A stretch of DNA of 33,304 nt from an uncultured Clostridia bacterium (GCA_947588805.1 CANPYR010000027.1:1-33304), one strand, 5' to 3'; positions 23,173-33,081 are shown, numbered from the stretch's first letter. The notes: generated from the sequence alone by a model not told the origin. A program made the numbers and translations.

Positions 23173-24153
23173 TCACTCCTCTCTGTTCTCAACCATGCTC
23201 CCCTCAATCATCCTCACAACATCCTCTCTCGTCTCAAGCATTCCCGCGCTGTTTCTCAGCGCTGCCGCCCCGCGCATCCCTTTAAAATACCACGCCACGT
23301 TCTTTCTCGCTTCCCTTATTCCCCTGCTCTCGCCTTTGTATTCTATTATCCTGTCAACGTGCCGCATTAGGATCTTGGCGCGCTCTTCCATGCTCGGCCC
23401 GTCCGGCGAAACTCCGGTTTCAAGATAACTCTCTATTTCCTTAAATATCCATGGCCTGCCGTTTGAAGCTCTCGCCACCGTGACAAAATCACACCCGGTC
23501 TCTCGGTACATCCTTTCCGCGTCCTCGCCGCTTGTTATGTCCCCGTTTCCTATTACCGGAACGCTTACAGCCTGCTTGACCTTTTTTATTATGCTCCAGT
23601 CGGCTTGTCCGCTGTACATCTGCGCTCTCGTTCTCGGATGGACCGTAAGCGCCGAAGCTCCCGCTTTTTCCATCATTTCCGCAAATTCCACGGCGTTTAT
23701 GCTCTTTTCGTCCCATCCCGAGCGAAATTTTACCGTTACGGGACATTCGGCCGCGGATACCGCAGCCCTCACTATCTCCGCCGCAAGCTCCGGAGTCTTC
23801 ATAAGCGCGGACCCGCCGCCGGGATTCACCACTTTAGCTACCGGGCAGCCCATGTTTATATCTATTATATCCGGCCGGAAAGGCTTAAGAAGCTTAACCG
23901 CGCGGTTTATATATTCCGGCTCTTCGCCGAAAAGCTGTATCGCGTACGGCCTGTCGTTTTCGTATACCTCGCAGAGCTCATACGATCCCGCGCCGGAATA
24001 GCATAATCCTTTTGCGGATACCATCTCGCTGCAAAGATACGCGGCCCCGAATTCTTTACATATATCGCGGTACGCCCTGTCGGCCACCGAAGCCATCGGC
24101 GAAAGACCGCAGGTTCTTTTTATCCTTACGCCGCCTATCTCAAACCATTCCAT
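23173..24153 (-). CDS. dusB: tRNA-dihydrouridine synthase (DusB type)
   Basis: A flavin enzyme reducing uridine to dihydrouridine in tRNA. The 326 residues show the TIM-barrel start [22 protein letters not shown], the catalytic Cys103 in [20 protein letters not shown], the FMN/RNA-site [11 protein letters not shown], and GNGDI. This fits the DusB branch common in Firmicutes. The ATG at 24153 is 14 bases after the stop of the 92-residue gene, with only a weak ribosome binding site, so translational coupling is likely. The frame is open to 24366 but that part overlaps the neighbour. Confidence 0.93.
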   Translation of the reverse strand: MEWFEIGGVRIKRTCGLSPMASVADRAYRDICKEFGAAYLCSEMVSAKGLCYSGAGSYELCEVYENDRPYAIQLFGEEPEYINRAVKLLKPFRPDIIDINMGCPVAKVVNPGGGSALMKTPELAAEIVRAAVSAAECPVTVKFRSGWDEKSINAVEFAEMMEKAGASALTVHPRTRAQMYSGQADWSIIKKVKQAVSVPVIGNGDITSGEDAERMYRETGCDFVTVARASNGRPWIFKEIESYLETGVSPDGPSMEERAKILMRHVDRIIEYKGESRGIREARKNVAWYFKGMRGAAALRNSAGMLETREDVVRMIEGSMVENREE

Positions 24154-24167
24154 CTTATCTTGACCGA

Positions 24168-24446
24168 TCAGCTGATGTCGTAGGTATGATACCCCGCTTT
24201 TTCTATCTTCTTTCGGAGCGAGTTGAATTTCAGGTCCTTGAATATCCCGCGGAAGCATATCTCTACCTCCGGCTCGGAATAGAAATAAAACCTGTATCTT
24301 CTTATGTCTCTTGAAGCCACCGTGTGGGTAGATCCCGCGTTTTGCTTCTTGAAGTTCTCCACGCACTTCTTAAAATCCACCTTTACCCTCTCGCCGTGGA
24401 TAATAAATTCCGCGCCTTCCTCCGTTACCTTCAGCACTCTTGCCAA
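24168..24446 (-). CDS. conserved-looking 92-residue protein of unknown function
   Basis: I do not recognise this protein. It starts with TTG (24446) nine bases after AAAGGA, and lies under a good promoter. The sequence is soluble and basic, with alternating segments suggestive of beta strands ([34 protein letters not shown]) and a C-terminal helix ([12 protein letters not shown]). Sited directly ahead of dusB, it may work with RNA or simply be co-expressed. Coding is supported by start, spacing and composition rather than by homology. Confidence 0.7.
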   Translation of the reverse strand: MARVLKVTEEGAEFIIHGERVKVDFKKCVENFKKQNAGSTHTVASRDIRRYRFYFYSEPEVEICFRGIFKDLKFNSLRKKIEKAGYHTYDIS

Positions 24447-24474
24447 AACATTTCATCCTTTCCCGTGTTTTTAT

Positions 24475-24509
24475 GAATTGTGAATTGTAAATTGCAAATT
24501 GTAAATTAT
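24475..24509 (-). repeat. heptad tract, exactly 5 x 7 bp, in a 5' leader
   Basis: GAATTGT, GAATTGT, AAATTGC, AAATTGT, AAATTAT. It lies in the predicted leader of the 92-residue gene and dusB, an exception to the usual 3' position. Confidence 0.75.
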
Positions 24510-24553
24510 GACTTTTATTATGAAAAGTCTTAACGGTTTTTTCATTTCCCCTT

Positions 24554-24582
24554 ATTATAACACATAATTTTTCATTTGTGTA
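24554..24582 (-). promoter_or_regulatory. promoter of the 92-residue gene and dusB
   Basis: TATAAT (24554-24559) on the minus strand with TG one base upstream (extended -10) and TACACA 17 bases before it. The leader is about 100 bases. Confidence 0.65.
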
Positions 24583-24633
24583 GTCCTTTTTTAAACTTTT
24601 TTGAAAATTCCTCTTTTCAAACCTTTGAAACTG

Positions 24634-24642
24634 TGCTATACT
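24634..24642 (+). promoter_or_regulatory. extended -10 promoter of polA
   Basis: TGCTATACT is an extended -10 box on the plus strand with only a poor -35 (TTTTCA). Transcription from near 24649 gives a leader of about 250 bases, with an AACCCG/CGGGTT hairpin at 24737-24755 and half of repeat C. Divergent from the promoter at 24554-24582. Confidence 0.55.
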
Positions 24643-24812
24643 GTATTATAGGACAAAACGTCGGAGGATCGGAGGATAGTTTTTTATATGTTATATGCCG
24701 AAGCTTTCCGACGCTGATTTTTTACTTGATTGCGGGAACCCGGCTTTAGCGGGTTGAAGCTATGGGCGTTTGCTTCTGTCTTTCATTCGCCGTGAACGAC
24801 GGGCGCGCAAAC

Positions 24813-24865
24813 GCGGCGGCGGGATTCGCTGCTTTTCCGCCGAATTATTACCGACTGCGCCCCGC
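24813..24865 (-). repeat. repeat C, half copy in reverse orientation
   Basis: Read on the minus strand it contains GCAGTCGGTAATAATTC, the GCAGCGAAT step and the right arm ending CCGCCGCCGC. The left arm and G-rich part are missing. It is the only reversed copy and ends 25 bases before the polA ribosome binding site. Confidence 0.72.
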
Positions 24866-24902
24866 ACCCAAACCCATCATCACCTAAACAGGAGGACGCT
24901 TT

Positions 24903-27425
24903 ATGCGAATACTGATAGTAGACGGAAACTCCATAATAAACCGTGCCTTTTACGGGATAAAGATCCTTAACTCGTCAAAGGGCTTCCCTACAAACGCTAT
25001 CACGGGATTCATGAACATATATTTAAGAGAGACCGAGCTTTTAAATCCGGACTGCGTCGCGGTCGCGTTCGATCTTCCGGAAAAGACCTTCCGGCATCTC
25101 AAATGCGACTACTATAAGGCCACCCGCCACGGAATGCCGGACGAGCTCGCCGTGCAGCTTCCGAAGCTTAAAGAGCTTCTTTCTGCGCTCGGGATAAATA
25201 TCTTGGAGCTCCCGGGATTTGAAGCCGACGATATCCTGGGATCGGTTTCAAAGATCTTCTCGGACGCAGGCGACGAAGCTTATATCCTCACAGGAGACCG
25301 CGATTCCTTCCAGCTTATCTCGGATAACGTCACCGTCAGATTCTCCTCCATGCGCGAAACTATCAGCTACGACCGGGAGAAATTTACCGAGGAATACGGG
25401 ACCGAGCCGATAAAGCTTATCGACATAAAAGCCCTTATGGGCGACAGCTCGGACAATATCCCAGGCGTTTCCGGAATAGGCGAAAAGACCGCTTTATCGC
25501 TTGTGCGCGAGTACGGCTCGCTTGAATATATCTATGAAAATCTTGACAGCCTTAAAATTACCGACAGGGTCAGGACCAAACTTTCGGAGGGAAAGGATTC
25601 CGCGTTTGAATCGAAGTGGCTCGCGACCATAGTCCGCGACGCTCCCGTTCCGAAAGATCGCTTTGAGTATTCCTTCAAGGCTCCGGACTGCGACGAAGTC
25701 TCGAAGATACTCACCGAGCTTGAGTGCTTCAAGCTTCTTGACCGCTTGGGATTTGAACGCGCGGCGGCTCCGGCAAATTCCTCCGCGCCCCAAAAAGAGC
25801 TTGAAGAAAAAATCCTTACTCCCGAAGCCTTAAGCGGCTGGTCCGGAAAAACCACCTACTTTATCTATTCCGGCGGGCGGCTCGACATTTTGGACGGCTC
25901 CTCGGTCTATTCTTCGGAGGATAAGGATCTTATCCTTTCATATCTCTCCTCCCCCGGGCCTAAGATCACTTTCTCCGGAAAAAACGCTTACAAGCTCTGC
26001 TTTGAAAATTCCCGCGAACTTAATAATCTCGTTTTCATCTGCGAACTCGCGGGGTATATCCTCAATTCTCAGGCCACAGACTATACTGTAAGTAATCTCT
26101 GCGGCGTAAATTCCATATCGTATAATCAAAATAGCCCTTACGCGGAGCTTTCCGCGCTTCCGCTTTTGAGTGAGAAGCTTAAAAACGGAGTGGAAGAAAC
26201 CGGCATGTCCTCGCTCCTATTCGATATCGAGCAGCCGCTCTGCGAGGTTTTGGCTTCGATGGAGGTATTGGGGGTCAAGGTCGATTCGGACGGTATCCGA
26301 TCCTTCGGCGATAGCTTAAAATCGGACATTTCCGAGCTTGAAGATAGGATATATTCGCAGGCGGGACGAAAGTTCAATATAAGCTCCCCGAAGCAGCTCG
26401 GGCAGGTCCTTTTCGACGAGCTCGGCTTAAAGCCGGGAAAGAAAAATCACCGCGGATATTCTACCGGCGCGGAGGTTTTGGAGGAGCTCGCTCCTATAAA
26501 TCCTATCGCTCAGGACGTTCTTGACTACAGGACGCTTACAAAGCTTCTTTCAACATATGTAGACGGGCTTTTGGAGGAAGTCTGTCCCGACGGTAGGGTG
26601 AGGTCGGAATTCAAACAGACCGAAACAAGAACCGGCCGCATTTCATCTTCAAACCCGAATATGCAGAACATCCCGGTCCGCAAGGAGCTCGGGAGAAATA
26701 TGAGAAAATTCTTCGTCGCCGAGGACGGAAAGATCCTTTTGGACGCAGACTACAGCCAGATCGAGCTGAGAGTTTTGGCTTCGATGAGCGGGGACGAAGC
26801 GATGCAGGCGGCGTTTTTGTCCGGCGCGGATATCCATACCCGCACCGCGGCTCAGGTCTTTGGGCTCCCGGAGGAATTCGTCGACGCGAACATGAGAAGG
26901 GCTGCTAAAGCTGTCAACTTCGGTATTATCTACGGGATCGGCGCTTTCAGTCTTTCAAAGGACGTCAACTGCTCGGTCCAGGAAGCCGACAGGTATATAA
27001 GAAACTACCTCGGGACTTATCCGGGGATAGATAAATTCATGAAGGATACCGTAGCGGAAGCCGAGAAAAACGGATACGTTACCACTCTCTTCGGAAGAAG
27101 AAGATATCTCCCCGAGCTTAAATCCTCCAACGGAAACCTGCGCGCATTCGGAAAGCGTGCGGCGATGAACGCTCCCATCCAAGGGACCGCCGCGGACGTT
27201 ATAAAGATCGCGATGATAAAGGTCTACAGGCGGCTCAAAGAGGAAAATCTTGACGCGAAGCTTATTTTGCAGGTCCACGACGAGCTTATAGTCGAAGCCG
27301 CGGAGAGCTGTAAGGATCAGGCCGCGAAGGTCCTTTCGGAGGAGATGTTGAACGCGGTAAAAATGGCGGTGCCGCTCACGGCGGACGTAAATTCCGGCCA
27401 CAGCTGGTACGATGCGAAGGATTGA
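24903..27425 (+). CDS. polA: DNA polymerase I
   Basis: PolA fills gaps in repair and removes RNA primers. The 840 residues contain the 5'-nuclease domain (about 1-290: LIVDGNSIINRAFYG, PGFEADDILG, LTGDRDSFQL, GDSSDNIPGV), a middle domain with no DxE exonuclease motif, so proofreading is absent as in other Firmicutes enzymes, and the polymerase domain: motif A DADYSQIELR (Asp614), motif B RRAAKAVNFG (Lys669) and motif C QVHDELI (Asp793). The ATG at 24903 follows AGGAGG with seven bases between. It is followed closely by a HAD phosphatase gene. Confidence 0.98.
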   Translation: MRILIVDGNSIINRAFYGIKILNSSKGFPTNAITGFMNIYLRETELLNPDCVAVAFDLPEKTFRHLKCDYYKATRHGMPDELAVQLPKLKELLSALGINILELPGFEADDILGSVSKIFSDAGDEAYILTGDRDSFQLISDNVTVRFSSMRETISYDREKFTEEYGTEPIKLIDIKALMGDSSDNIPGVSGIGEKTALSLVREYGSLEYIYENLDSLKITDRVRTKLSEGKDSAFESKWLATIVRDAPVPKDRFEYSFKAPDCDEVSKILTELECFKLLDRLGFERAAAPANSSAPQKELEEKILTPEALSGWSGKTTYFIYSGGRLDILDGSSVYSSEDKDLILSYLSSPGPKITFSGKNAYKLCFENSRELNNLVFICELAGYILNSQATDYTVSNLCGVNSISYNQNSPYAELSALPLLSEKLKNGVEETGMSSLLFDIEQPLCEVLASMEVLGVKVDSDGIRSFGDSLKSDISELEDRIYSQAGRKFNISSPKQLGQVLFDELGLKPGKKNHRGYSTGAEVLEELAPINPIAQDVLDYRTLTKLLSTYVDGLLEEVCPDGRVRSEFKQTETRTGRISSSNPNMQNIPVRKELGRNMRKFFVAEDGKILLDADYSQIELRVLASMSGDEAMQAAFLSGADIHTRTAAQVFGLPEEFVDANMRRAAKAVNFGIIYGIGAFSLSKDVNCSVQEADRYIRNYLGTYPGIDKFMKDTVAEAEKNGYVTTLFGRRRYLPELKSSNGNLRAFGKRAAMNAPIQGTAADVIKIAMIKVYRRLKEENLDAKLILQVHDELIVEAAESCKDQAAKVLSEEMLNAVKMAVPLTADVNSGHSWYDAKD

Positions 27426-27429
27426 TTTT

Positions 27430-28110
27430 ATGAATACTATTTGTAATAATTATATCGGTTTTGACAGATATAAATATATTCTTTTCGATCTTGACGGCAC
27501 TCTCACCGAGAGCGCGCCGGGGATCATAAATTCCGTGAAGCACGTATACAAAAACTACGGGCTCGAATTGCCGCCCGACGGGGAGCTTGAAGCATTCGTA
27601 GGACCTCCGCTTATCGAATCTTTCATGAAGTTTGCCGGGATGTCGGAAGATAGGGCGCGTGAAGCGGTGGACGTATACCGGGAGTATTTTTCGGAAAGAG
27701 GGCTTTTTGAAAATTCGGTTTATGACGGTATCCCGGAGCTTTTATCGGCTCTTCGGGATTCGGGGCATATTCTCTCGGTCGCCACTTCAAAGCCGGAGGT
27801 ATTCTGTATAAGGATACTTGAGCATTTTGATCTCAAGAAATATTTTAGCGTGATAAAAGGGATCCCCCTTGACGGCGAGGACATGACAAAAGCCGAGGTC
27901 ATCGCCGAAGCGCTTAAGGAGCTTGGAGCCAAGCCCGACGAAGCGGTCATGATAGGAGACCGAGGGTATGACGCTTTAGGCGCAAAAGAAAACGCCCTCT
28001 CATGCGTCGGGGTTCTCTACGGCTACGGTACCCGCAAAGAACTCGAAGATTCGGGCGTTAAAGCAATATGCCAAACGGTAAGGGAGATCCAAAATCTCTT
28101 CCTCAACTAA
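27430..28110 (+). CDS. HAD-superfamily phosphatase (phosphoglycolate phosphatase-like)
   Basis: A 226-residue haloacid-dehalogenase hydrolase with motif I FDLDGTLTES (nucleophile Asp20, acid Asp22), motif II VATSKP, and motif IV MIGDRGYDALGAK, with a helical cap between. The nearest known types are phosphoglycolate phosphatase and pyrophosphatase PpaX; the substrate cannot be read from sequence. I start at 27430, with GAAGGA upstream; an ATG at 27412 overlapping polA lacks a ribosome binding site. The stop codon is in the heptad tract at 28104-28138. Confidence 0.88.
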   Translation: MNTICNNYIGFDRYKYILFDLDGTLTESAPGIINSVKHVYKNYGLELPPDGELEAFVGPPLIESFMKFAGMSEDRAREAVDVYREYFSERGLFENSVYDGIPELLSALRDSGHILSVATSKPEVFCIRILEHFDLKKYFSVIKGIPLDGEDMTKAEVIAEALKELGAKPDEAVMIGDRGYDALGAKENALSCVGVLYGYGTRKELEDSGVKAICQTVREIQNLFLN

Positions 28111-28138
28111 TAACTAATAACTATCAACTAACAACTAT
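28104..28138. repeat. heptad tract shared by two convergent genes, exactly 5 x 7 bp
   Basis: CAACTAA, TAACTAA, TAACTAT, CAACTAA, CAACTAT. The first unit holds the HAD stop codon (TAA, 28108-28110) and the fourth the stop codon of the opposing gene (CTA, 28128-28130). It is the only sequence between the two genes, and no hairpin terminator is present. Confidence 0.85.
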
Positions 28139-28742
28139 CCCTGGAGACCAATCTTCGGAATCTTTTCGCCATCTGAATAGCCTGGCGAGTCTTTCCGACG
28201 TGTTCAAGATATCTGTCCTCGCCCCAGACGGTATTTCCTAAAATATCCACCGCTCTTCCCTCGGTAGTCTGGTACCCCGAGAGCGCAAGCTCCATTTCGT
28301 AGATATTCGCCTTTTCCGGCGCCGGGATCCCCGCGGTCTTAAGTACGGTATGAGCGAACTCCGCGCAGGTATAGGCGTTTTTGCTCTCGAATTTTTTCCC
28401 GAACGGATATCCCGCCGCGGAAAAATAATTATATACATATTCATCCCCGCGTTCGCGCATATCGGATATAAGCTCTTTTACGGCGTTATATCTTATGTCG
28501 CTGACCGGGATTTTTATTATTTTAAGACGCGTGCGCGAGCTCAGGGTATATCTGAGCGGCGATTCGGTGACAAACCCGCCTATGAGCGGGTTCGAGCGGT
28601 AAACGCGTGAGAAGGAGTAAAATCTTCCGAGATCGGGCTGCAGGCAGACCGAACAGTGATTATAGCTGTTTTTGGTTACGAATCTTATCATCTTTCCGAT
28701 TTTCAGATCGGTGGCTGAAAATATCATGTATATGTTTTTCAT
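28128..28742 (-). CDS. YiiX/YaeF-like permuted NlpC/P60 cysteine hydrolase
   Basis: The 204 residues have the order seen in circularly permuted papain-fold hydrolases: a histidine first (SYNHCSVCL, His29) and the cysteine later (AYTCAEFAH, Cys126). The N-terminal IYMIFSATDLKIGKMIRFVT and central PFGKKF segments match this group. Such enzymes cleave amide or thioester bonds, some in lipids or peptidoglycan; the target is unknown. No signal peptide, so it is likely cytoplasmic. The ATG at 28742 follows CGGAG at short distance. Confidence 0.75.
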   Translation of the reverse strand: MKNIYMIFSATDLKIGKMIRFVTKNSYNHCSVCLQPDLGRFYSFSRVYRSNPLIGGFVTESPLRYTLSSRTRLKIIKIPVSDIRYNAVKELISDMRERGDEYVYNYFSAAGYPFGKKFESKNAYTCAEFAHTVLKTAGIPAPEKANIYEMELALSGYQTTEGRAVDILGNTVWGEDRYLEHVGKTRQAIQMAKRFRRLVSRDSC

Positions 28743-28794
28743 GTCGGCTCCGAATAAATTTTATTTGTGGGGGCGCGCCCCATTTAACAGCGAG

Positions 28795-28835
28795 ATGAAA
28801 GACAGAAGCCGCCCCCATAGCTTCGTCCTGCCAAG
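28795..28835 (-). repeat. isolated inverted B arm
   Basis: GACAGAAGCCGCCCCCATAG followed by CTTCGTCCTGCC resembles the inverted B arm at 5263-5294. No C element is next to it. The rest of 28743-28892 shows a GGGGCGCGCCCC palindrome near 28770 and no gene. Confidence 0.5.
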
Positions 28836-28892
28836 CTCTTTAACGCGGTCCCCCCGAAAATAAGCGCGGAAAAGTCTCGGCTTACAGCTTAA

Positions 28893-28940
28893 AGTCTCTA
28901 ACTCTCTATCCCTCTGACGTTCTAACATTCTAACGTTATC
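28893..28940 (-). repeat. octad tract at the end of the DUF1015 gene (6 x 8 bp)
   Basis: AGTCTCTA, ACTCTCTA, TCCCTCTG, ACGTTCTA, ACATTCTA, ACGTTATC on the plus strand. The last unit contains the DUF1015 stop (28936-28938). Confidence 0.75.
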
Positions 28941-30165
28941 GAATCTTTCTCGCTTCAAGATAATATCTCTTGTCCGCGGCGCTTCCCATAGAGAAAGTCT
29001 TTCTCGGCAGCGCTCCCATCTTCATGACTGCGGGGAATAATTCTTCCTTTTTTATCGGCAGAAACTCGAACCCTATCACCCCGGGCTCCGTCGAAAGTCT
29101 CTTTATCACGTCGGTACCGTGGATGTAATCCACTTCGCCGCCGTTTTCTTTTATGTATTTATCTATGAACGCCTGTACGCTCCCGACCGAAAGCTCGGAA
29201 AGCGGATTTCTTATGTATAAGTCTCTCGTCGAATAGTTTCTGTGGATCCTTACGCTCTGATCCGACTTAAGACCCGAAAGCTCAAGCTCCATCGACATCT
29301 CCATTATGAACCTGTAGGGATCGTCTACCCTTAAGAGCCTGTGAATCGCTTCAAACTTAAGCGCGTCGGAATGAAGATTCGTAAGCTCGCAAAGAGCATA
29401 CCTCGCCGGGTGATCCGACATATCCTTCCCGGGATTTTCGGCCTTTAACTTCTCATAATGCGCCTTGGCGGTGGCAAGGGAGTGATTCCCGTCTCCCATC
29501 GCAAACGGCGTCTCTTTTCCTTCGCAGTATTCGTCGAGCGCGGACTCAAATATCTTCTTCTCCTCTTCGCCGAGCAAATACCCCGTCACGTATCCCCCGC
29601 CGAGCATAAGCTCGGTCTCGTATACCTTAAGCATGGAGGATCTTCTGTCGGCAAGCTGCTCGATAACCGTCTTCTTCCTGTCGTCTATCAGTATCATTAT
29701 ATGCGGAAGCTCTATCTCAGCGTCGGTTCTTATCTCAAGCCTTGCCGGGATCCTTTCCTCTACCGTCGCTTCGGTAGCCCTTATCTTTGATTTCGATTCC
29801 GGGCTGTAGTCGTATTCCTCAAGATCGACCTTTCCGACTATTCCCTGTCTTAGGACTCCGTCGGACTGGATCCTCTCTACATATATATACGAATTTTTAT
29901 ACTCTTTGAATATTTCTTCGGAAATATACTCTCTGATATTTTCATTTACTTTTTTTATCCTGGCTTCGGTCTCCGGTTTTCCGAGATAGATCTCCGGTAG
30001 GATCAGCCGAAGAGTAGACGGCGCTCCCGCCACGGTATTACTCGCCCTTTCCCAATATTCCGGCTGGGAGGTGTACTGGTCGCACGCCACCACCGGCCAT
30101 TTTCTCATGTCTTCCACTCTCGGAAGCAATATATCCGCTGCTGTAAACGCCGTTTGTTTTGCCAT
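28936..30165 (-). CDS. DUF1015 family protein
   Basis: A 409-residue protein of the DUF1015 family, found in many Firmicutes and other bacteria and without a settled biochemical role. Typical stretches are DILLPRVEDMRKWPVVACDQYTS at the start, VERIQSDGVLRQGIVG, the MGDGNHSLATAKAHYE motif near residue 225, and GFEFLP near the end. The GDGNH motif suggests a bound metal or nucleotide. The ATG at 30165 has AGAAGG upstream. It follows secA by about 105 bases on the same strand and may share its promoter. Confidence 0.87.
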   Translation of the reverse strand: MAKQTAFTAADILLPRVEDMRKWPVVACDQYTSQPEYWERASNTVAGAPSTLRLILPEIYLGKPETEARIKKVNENIREYISEEIFKEYKNSYIYVERIQSDGVLRQGIVGKVDLEEYDYSPESKSKIRATEATVEERIPARLEIRTDAEIELPHIMILIDDRKKTVIEQLADRRSSMLKVYETELMLGGGYVTGYLLGEEEKKIFESALDEYCEGKETPFAMGDGNHSLATAKAHYEKLKAENPGKDMSDHPARYALCELTNLHSDALKFEAIHRLLRVDDPYRFIMEMSMELELSGLKSDQSVRIHRNYSTRDLYIRNPLSELSVGSVQAFIDKYIKENGGEVDYIHGTDVIKRLSTEPGVIGFEFLPIKKEELFPAVMKMGALPRKTFSMGSAADKRYYLEARKIR

Positions 30166-30243
30166 ATTATTTGCCTTCTTTCCTTTATAATTTTTTGTAT
30201 GGATCGCTCCGTTTCGCGCTGATTATTTCCGATATTTAAATTT

Positions 30244-30278
30244 CTGATATCTGACTTCTGACCTCCGCCTTCTAATCG
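30244..30278 (-). repeat. heptad tract at the end of secA (5 x 7 bp)
   Basis: CTGATAT, CTGACTT, CTGACCT, CCGCCTT, CTAATCG on the plus strand; the last unit contains the secA stop (30272-30274). It shares CTGATATCTGACTTCTGAC with the tract at 33166. Confidence 0.78.
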
Positions 30279-33010
30279 CGCCCGCAGCACTTTTTATACT
30301 TAAGTCCGCTCCCGCAGGGGCAGGGGTCGTTTCTTCCGGGTTTTTTCTTTGATACCGTTCTCTGCTGATTCAAAGAACCGTCAGAGCCTGTCGGCAGCGG
30401 CTTAAGGACCTGTTTGCGCTCTATCGGCCGGTCCTTTCTCAGGTGCAGGTGATAGAGGATTCTGACTGTATCCTCGCGGATGGAAGAGATCATCGCGTCG
30501 AACATATCAAAGCCTTCCATCCTGTAGGCTACGACGGGATCGTGGCTGCCGTAGGAGCGAAGAGAAATACCTCTTTTCAGTTCGTCCATGTCGTCTATAT
30601 GCTGCTCCCACTTTCTGTCGACCACTTCCAAAAGCACCGCTCTCTCCGCTTCGCGCATAATAGGCGTTGAAAGCTCCTGCTCTTTGAGCTTATATTTTTC
30701 CTCCGCGTCCGAAATTATCTCTTCCGCCAATTCCTTCTTATCAAGCTCGTCGAGCTCCGCAGGGGTATAGTTGAACTCCTTCTTATCCGTAAACAGTCCG
30801 TTGAAGAATTCTTTAAGCCCCGCAATATTCCAGTGCTCCGGCTCGTCTCCGGGAAGATACAGCTCCACGTTCTCCGAGATAAAGTCCTTTATCATCTTTT
30901 CGATATAGTCCTTTATATCCTCGCCCTCGAGCACCTTCGAGCGCTGGCCGTAGATGATCTCGCGCTGCGCGTTCATAACGTCGTCGTAGTTCAGTACGTT
31001 CTTTCTGATATTGAAGTTTCTTCCCTCTACTCTCTTCTGCGAGGATTCGATAAGCGACGTGATCATCTTCGCCTGTATCGGCATATCCTCCGGGATATTC
31101 ATCGTCGTCATAAGCGAATTTACCCTATCCCCGCCGAAGAGTCTCATCAAATCGTCCTCAAGCGAAAGATAGAACCTTGATTCTCCCTCGTCGCCCTGAC
31201 GTCCGGAACGTCCTCTTAACTGGTTGTCGATTCGTCTTGATTCATGTCTTTCGGTGCCGATAATAAAGAGTCCTCCCACCTCTTTGACCTTTTTGGCCTT
31301 TTCGCTTATGTCGGAGGAGTATTTCTCCATCAGCGCTGCGTATTCGCTTCTTCCCTTTAATATCTCGGGATCGTCGGTCTCGTTGAAGCCTGTAATTTCA
31401 TATATCTGCCCGTCGTCGTATCCCGCCTTGACGAGATCGGCTTTTGCAAGAAACTCCGCGTTTCCTCCGAGCATGATATCCGTTCCGCGTCCCGCCATAT
31501 TCGTGGCGATAGTCACCGCGCCGAGCTGTCCCGCCTGAGCCACTATCTGAGCTTCGCGCTCGTAATATTTCGCGTTCAGGACCTCGTGCTTTATCCTTCT
31601 TGCCTTTAAAAGCTTTGAAAGCTGCTCGGATTTTTCGATAGATACCGTGCCGACCAGAACCGGCTGGCCCTTTTCGTGACAGCGGACAATCTCGTCCACT
31701 ACGGCGTTGAATTTCGCTCTCTCGGTCTTATATACCACGTCCTCGTGATCTATCCTTATCATCGGCTTATTCGTCGGCACTACCACCACGTCGAGCTTAT
31801 ATATCTCCCTGAACTCGTTTTCCTCCGTCTCGGCGGTGCCGGTCATTCCGGAGAGCTTTTTATAGAGCCTGAAAAAGTTCTGGAAGGTGATCGTAGCGAT
31901 AGTCTTGCTCTCGCTTCCTACCTTTACGCCTTCTTTGGCTTCGATAGCCTGATGGAGTCCGTCGTTGAAACGCCGCCCGTACATAAGTCTTCCGGTGAAT
32001 TCGTCTACTATAATGACTTCTCCGTCCTTAACGACGTAGTTTATATCGTTTTTCATCACGCCGTTGGCTTTGATCGCTATATTTATATGATGCAAAAGAT
32101 TAACGTTTTCCGGGTCGGAAAGATTTTCCACCCCGAAAGCTCTTTCGGCCTTCTCAACGCCCGAGCGCGTAAGAGTCGCAGTCCCGGCCTTTTCATCCAC
32201 TATATAATCCCCGTCGTAGATGGTATCGGTATCCTGTTTATTTTCGGTTTCCGCGATAACGACCTTTTTAAGACCTTTAGCAAACCTGTCGGCTTGCTGA
32301 TAGAGGGCCGAAGCGTCGTCTCCCCTGCCGGAAATGATAAGCGGAGTCCTCGCTTCGTCGATCAATATCGAGTCTACCTCGTCTACGATCGCAAACGCGT
32401 GGCCGCGCTGGACTCTGTCCTTTTTATCCTTGACCATGTTATCTCTTAAATAGTCAAAGCCGAACTCGTTATTCGTTCCGTAGGTTATGTCGCAAGCATA
32501 CGCGGCTCTTCTCTCGGCGCTGTTAAATCCCCCTTTGGATGAGAGGATAACGCCGATGGTAAGTCCCAAAAATCGGTACACTCTTCCCATCTCTTCGGCT
32601 TGGAACTTAGCGAGGTAGTCGTTTACCGTGACGACGTGAACGCCGTTACCCGAGAGCGCGTTAAGATATGAAGCCAAGCAGGCGGTAAGGGTTTTACCTT
32701 CGCCAGTTTTCATTTCAGCTATTCTTCCCTGATGCAAAACGATAGCTCCGACTATCTGAACGGGGAACGCGCGTTTGCCGAGAACTCTTGCGGCGGCTTC
32801 TCTTGCGACCGCCAAAGCTTCCGGCATTATATCGTCAAGAGTCTCCCCCGCGCCAAGGCGTTCTTTGAAAGCCGGAGTGCAGGCGGCAAGCTCGGTATCG
32901 CTGTAGCTTTTATATTTTTCTTCAAGATCCAGGACCTTCTGCTTAATAGGTTCGATGCGCTTAAGCTCCCGGTAGCTGTAAGTCCCGAAAATTTTATCCA
33001 AAAGACTCAT
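30272..33010 (-). CDS. secA: protein translocase ATPase SecA
   Basis: SecA drives export of preproteins, including the lipoproteins here, through SecYEG. The 912 residues have the Walker A motif MKTGEGKT (100-107), [11 protein letters not shown] (Walker B, 210-220), the preprotein cross-linking domain, MAGRGTDI and [11 protein letters not shown] (helicase motifs V and VI), and the C-terminal zinc tail [13 protein letters not shown] (Cys897, 899, 908, 909), which also binds SecB-like factors and ribosomes. The ATG at 33010 fits the family start (LLDKIFG). A perfect promoter lies about 40-70 bases upstream. Confidence 0.98.
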   Translation of the reverse strand: MSLLDKIFGTYSYRELKRIEPIKQKVLDLEEKYKSYSDTELAACTPAFKERLGAGETLDDIMPEALAVAREAAARVLGKRAFPVQIVGAIVLHQGRIAEMKTGEGKTLTACLASYLNALSGNGVHVVTVNDYLAKFQAEEMGRVYRFLGLTIGVILSSKGGFNSAERRAAYACDITYGTNNEFGFDYLRDNMVKDKKDRVQRGHAFAIVDEVDSILIDEARTPLIISGRGDDASALYQQADRFAKGLKKVVIAETENKQDTDTIYDGDYIVDEKAGTATLTRSGVEKAERAFGVENLSDPENVNLLHHINIAIKANGVMKNDINYVVKDGEVIIVDEFTGRLMYGRRFNDGLHQAIEAKEGVKVGSESKTIATITFQNFFRLYKKLSGMTGTAETEENEFREIYKLDVVVVPTNKPMIRIDHEDVVYKTERAKFNAVVDEIVRCHEKGQPVLVGTVSIEKSEQLSKLLKARRIKHEVLNAKYYEREAQIVAQAGQLGAVTIATNMAGRGTDIMLGGNAEFLAKADLVKAGYDDGQIYEITGFNETDDPEILKGRSEYAALMEKYSSDISEKAKKVKEVGGLFIIGTERHESRRIDNQLRGRSGRQGDEGESRFYLSLEDDLMRLFGGDRVNSLMTTMNIPEDMPIQAKMITSLIESSQKRVEGRNFNIRKNVLNYDDVMNAQREIIYGQRSKVLEGEDIKDYIEKMIKDFISENVELYLPGDEPEHWNIAGLKEFFNGLFTDKKEFNYTPAELDELDKKELAEEIISDAEEKYKLKEQELSTPIMREAERAVLLEVVDRKWEQHIDDMDELKRGISLRSYGSHDPVVAYRMEGFDMFDAMISSIREDTVRILYHLHLRKDRPIERKQVLKPLPTGSDGSLNQQRTVSKKKPGRNDPCPCGSGLKYKKCCGRD

Positions 33011-33052
33011 TGTATAAAATTATCCTTTCTTCTTTTGCATATAGTTATTTAT

Positions 33053-33081
33053 ATTATAACCGATTGGGAAGGAAATGTCAA
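33053..33081 (-). promoter_or_regulatory. sigma-A promoter of secA
   Basis: TTGACA (33076-33081) and TATAAT (33053-33058) on the minus strand with a 17-base spacer, identical to consensus. Start predicted near 33046. Confidence 0.9.

Noticed and set aside
24695..24757. Possible 20-residue leader peptide (MPKLSDADFLLDCGNPALAG) upstream of polA
   Set aside because: The GGAGGAT upstream is too far away, and no run of regulatory codons is visible. Kept only as a note.
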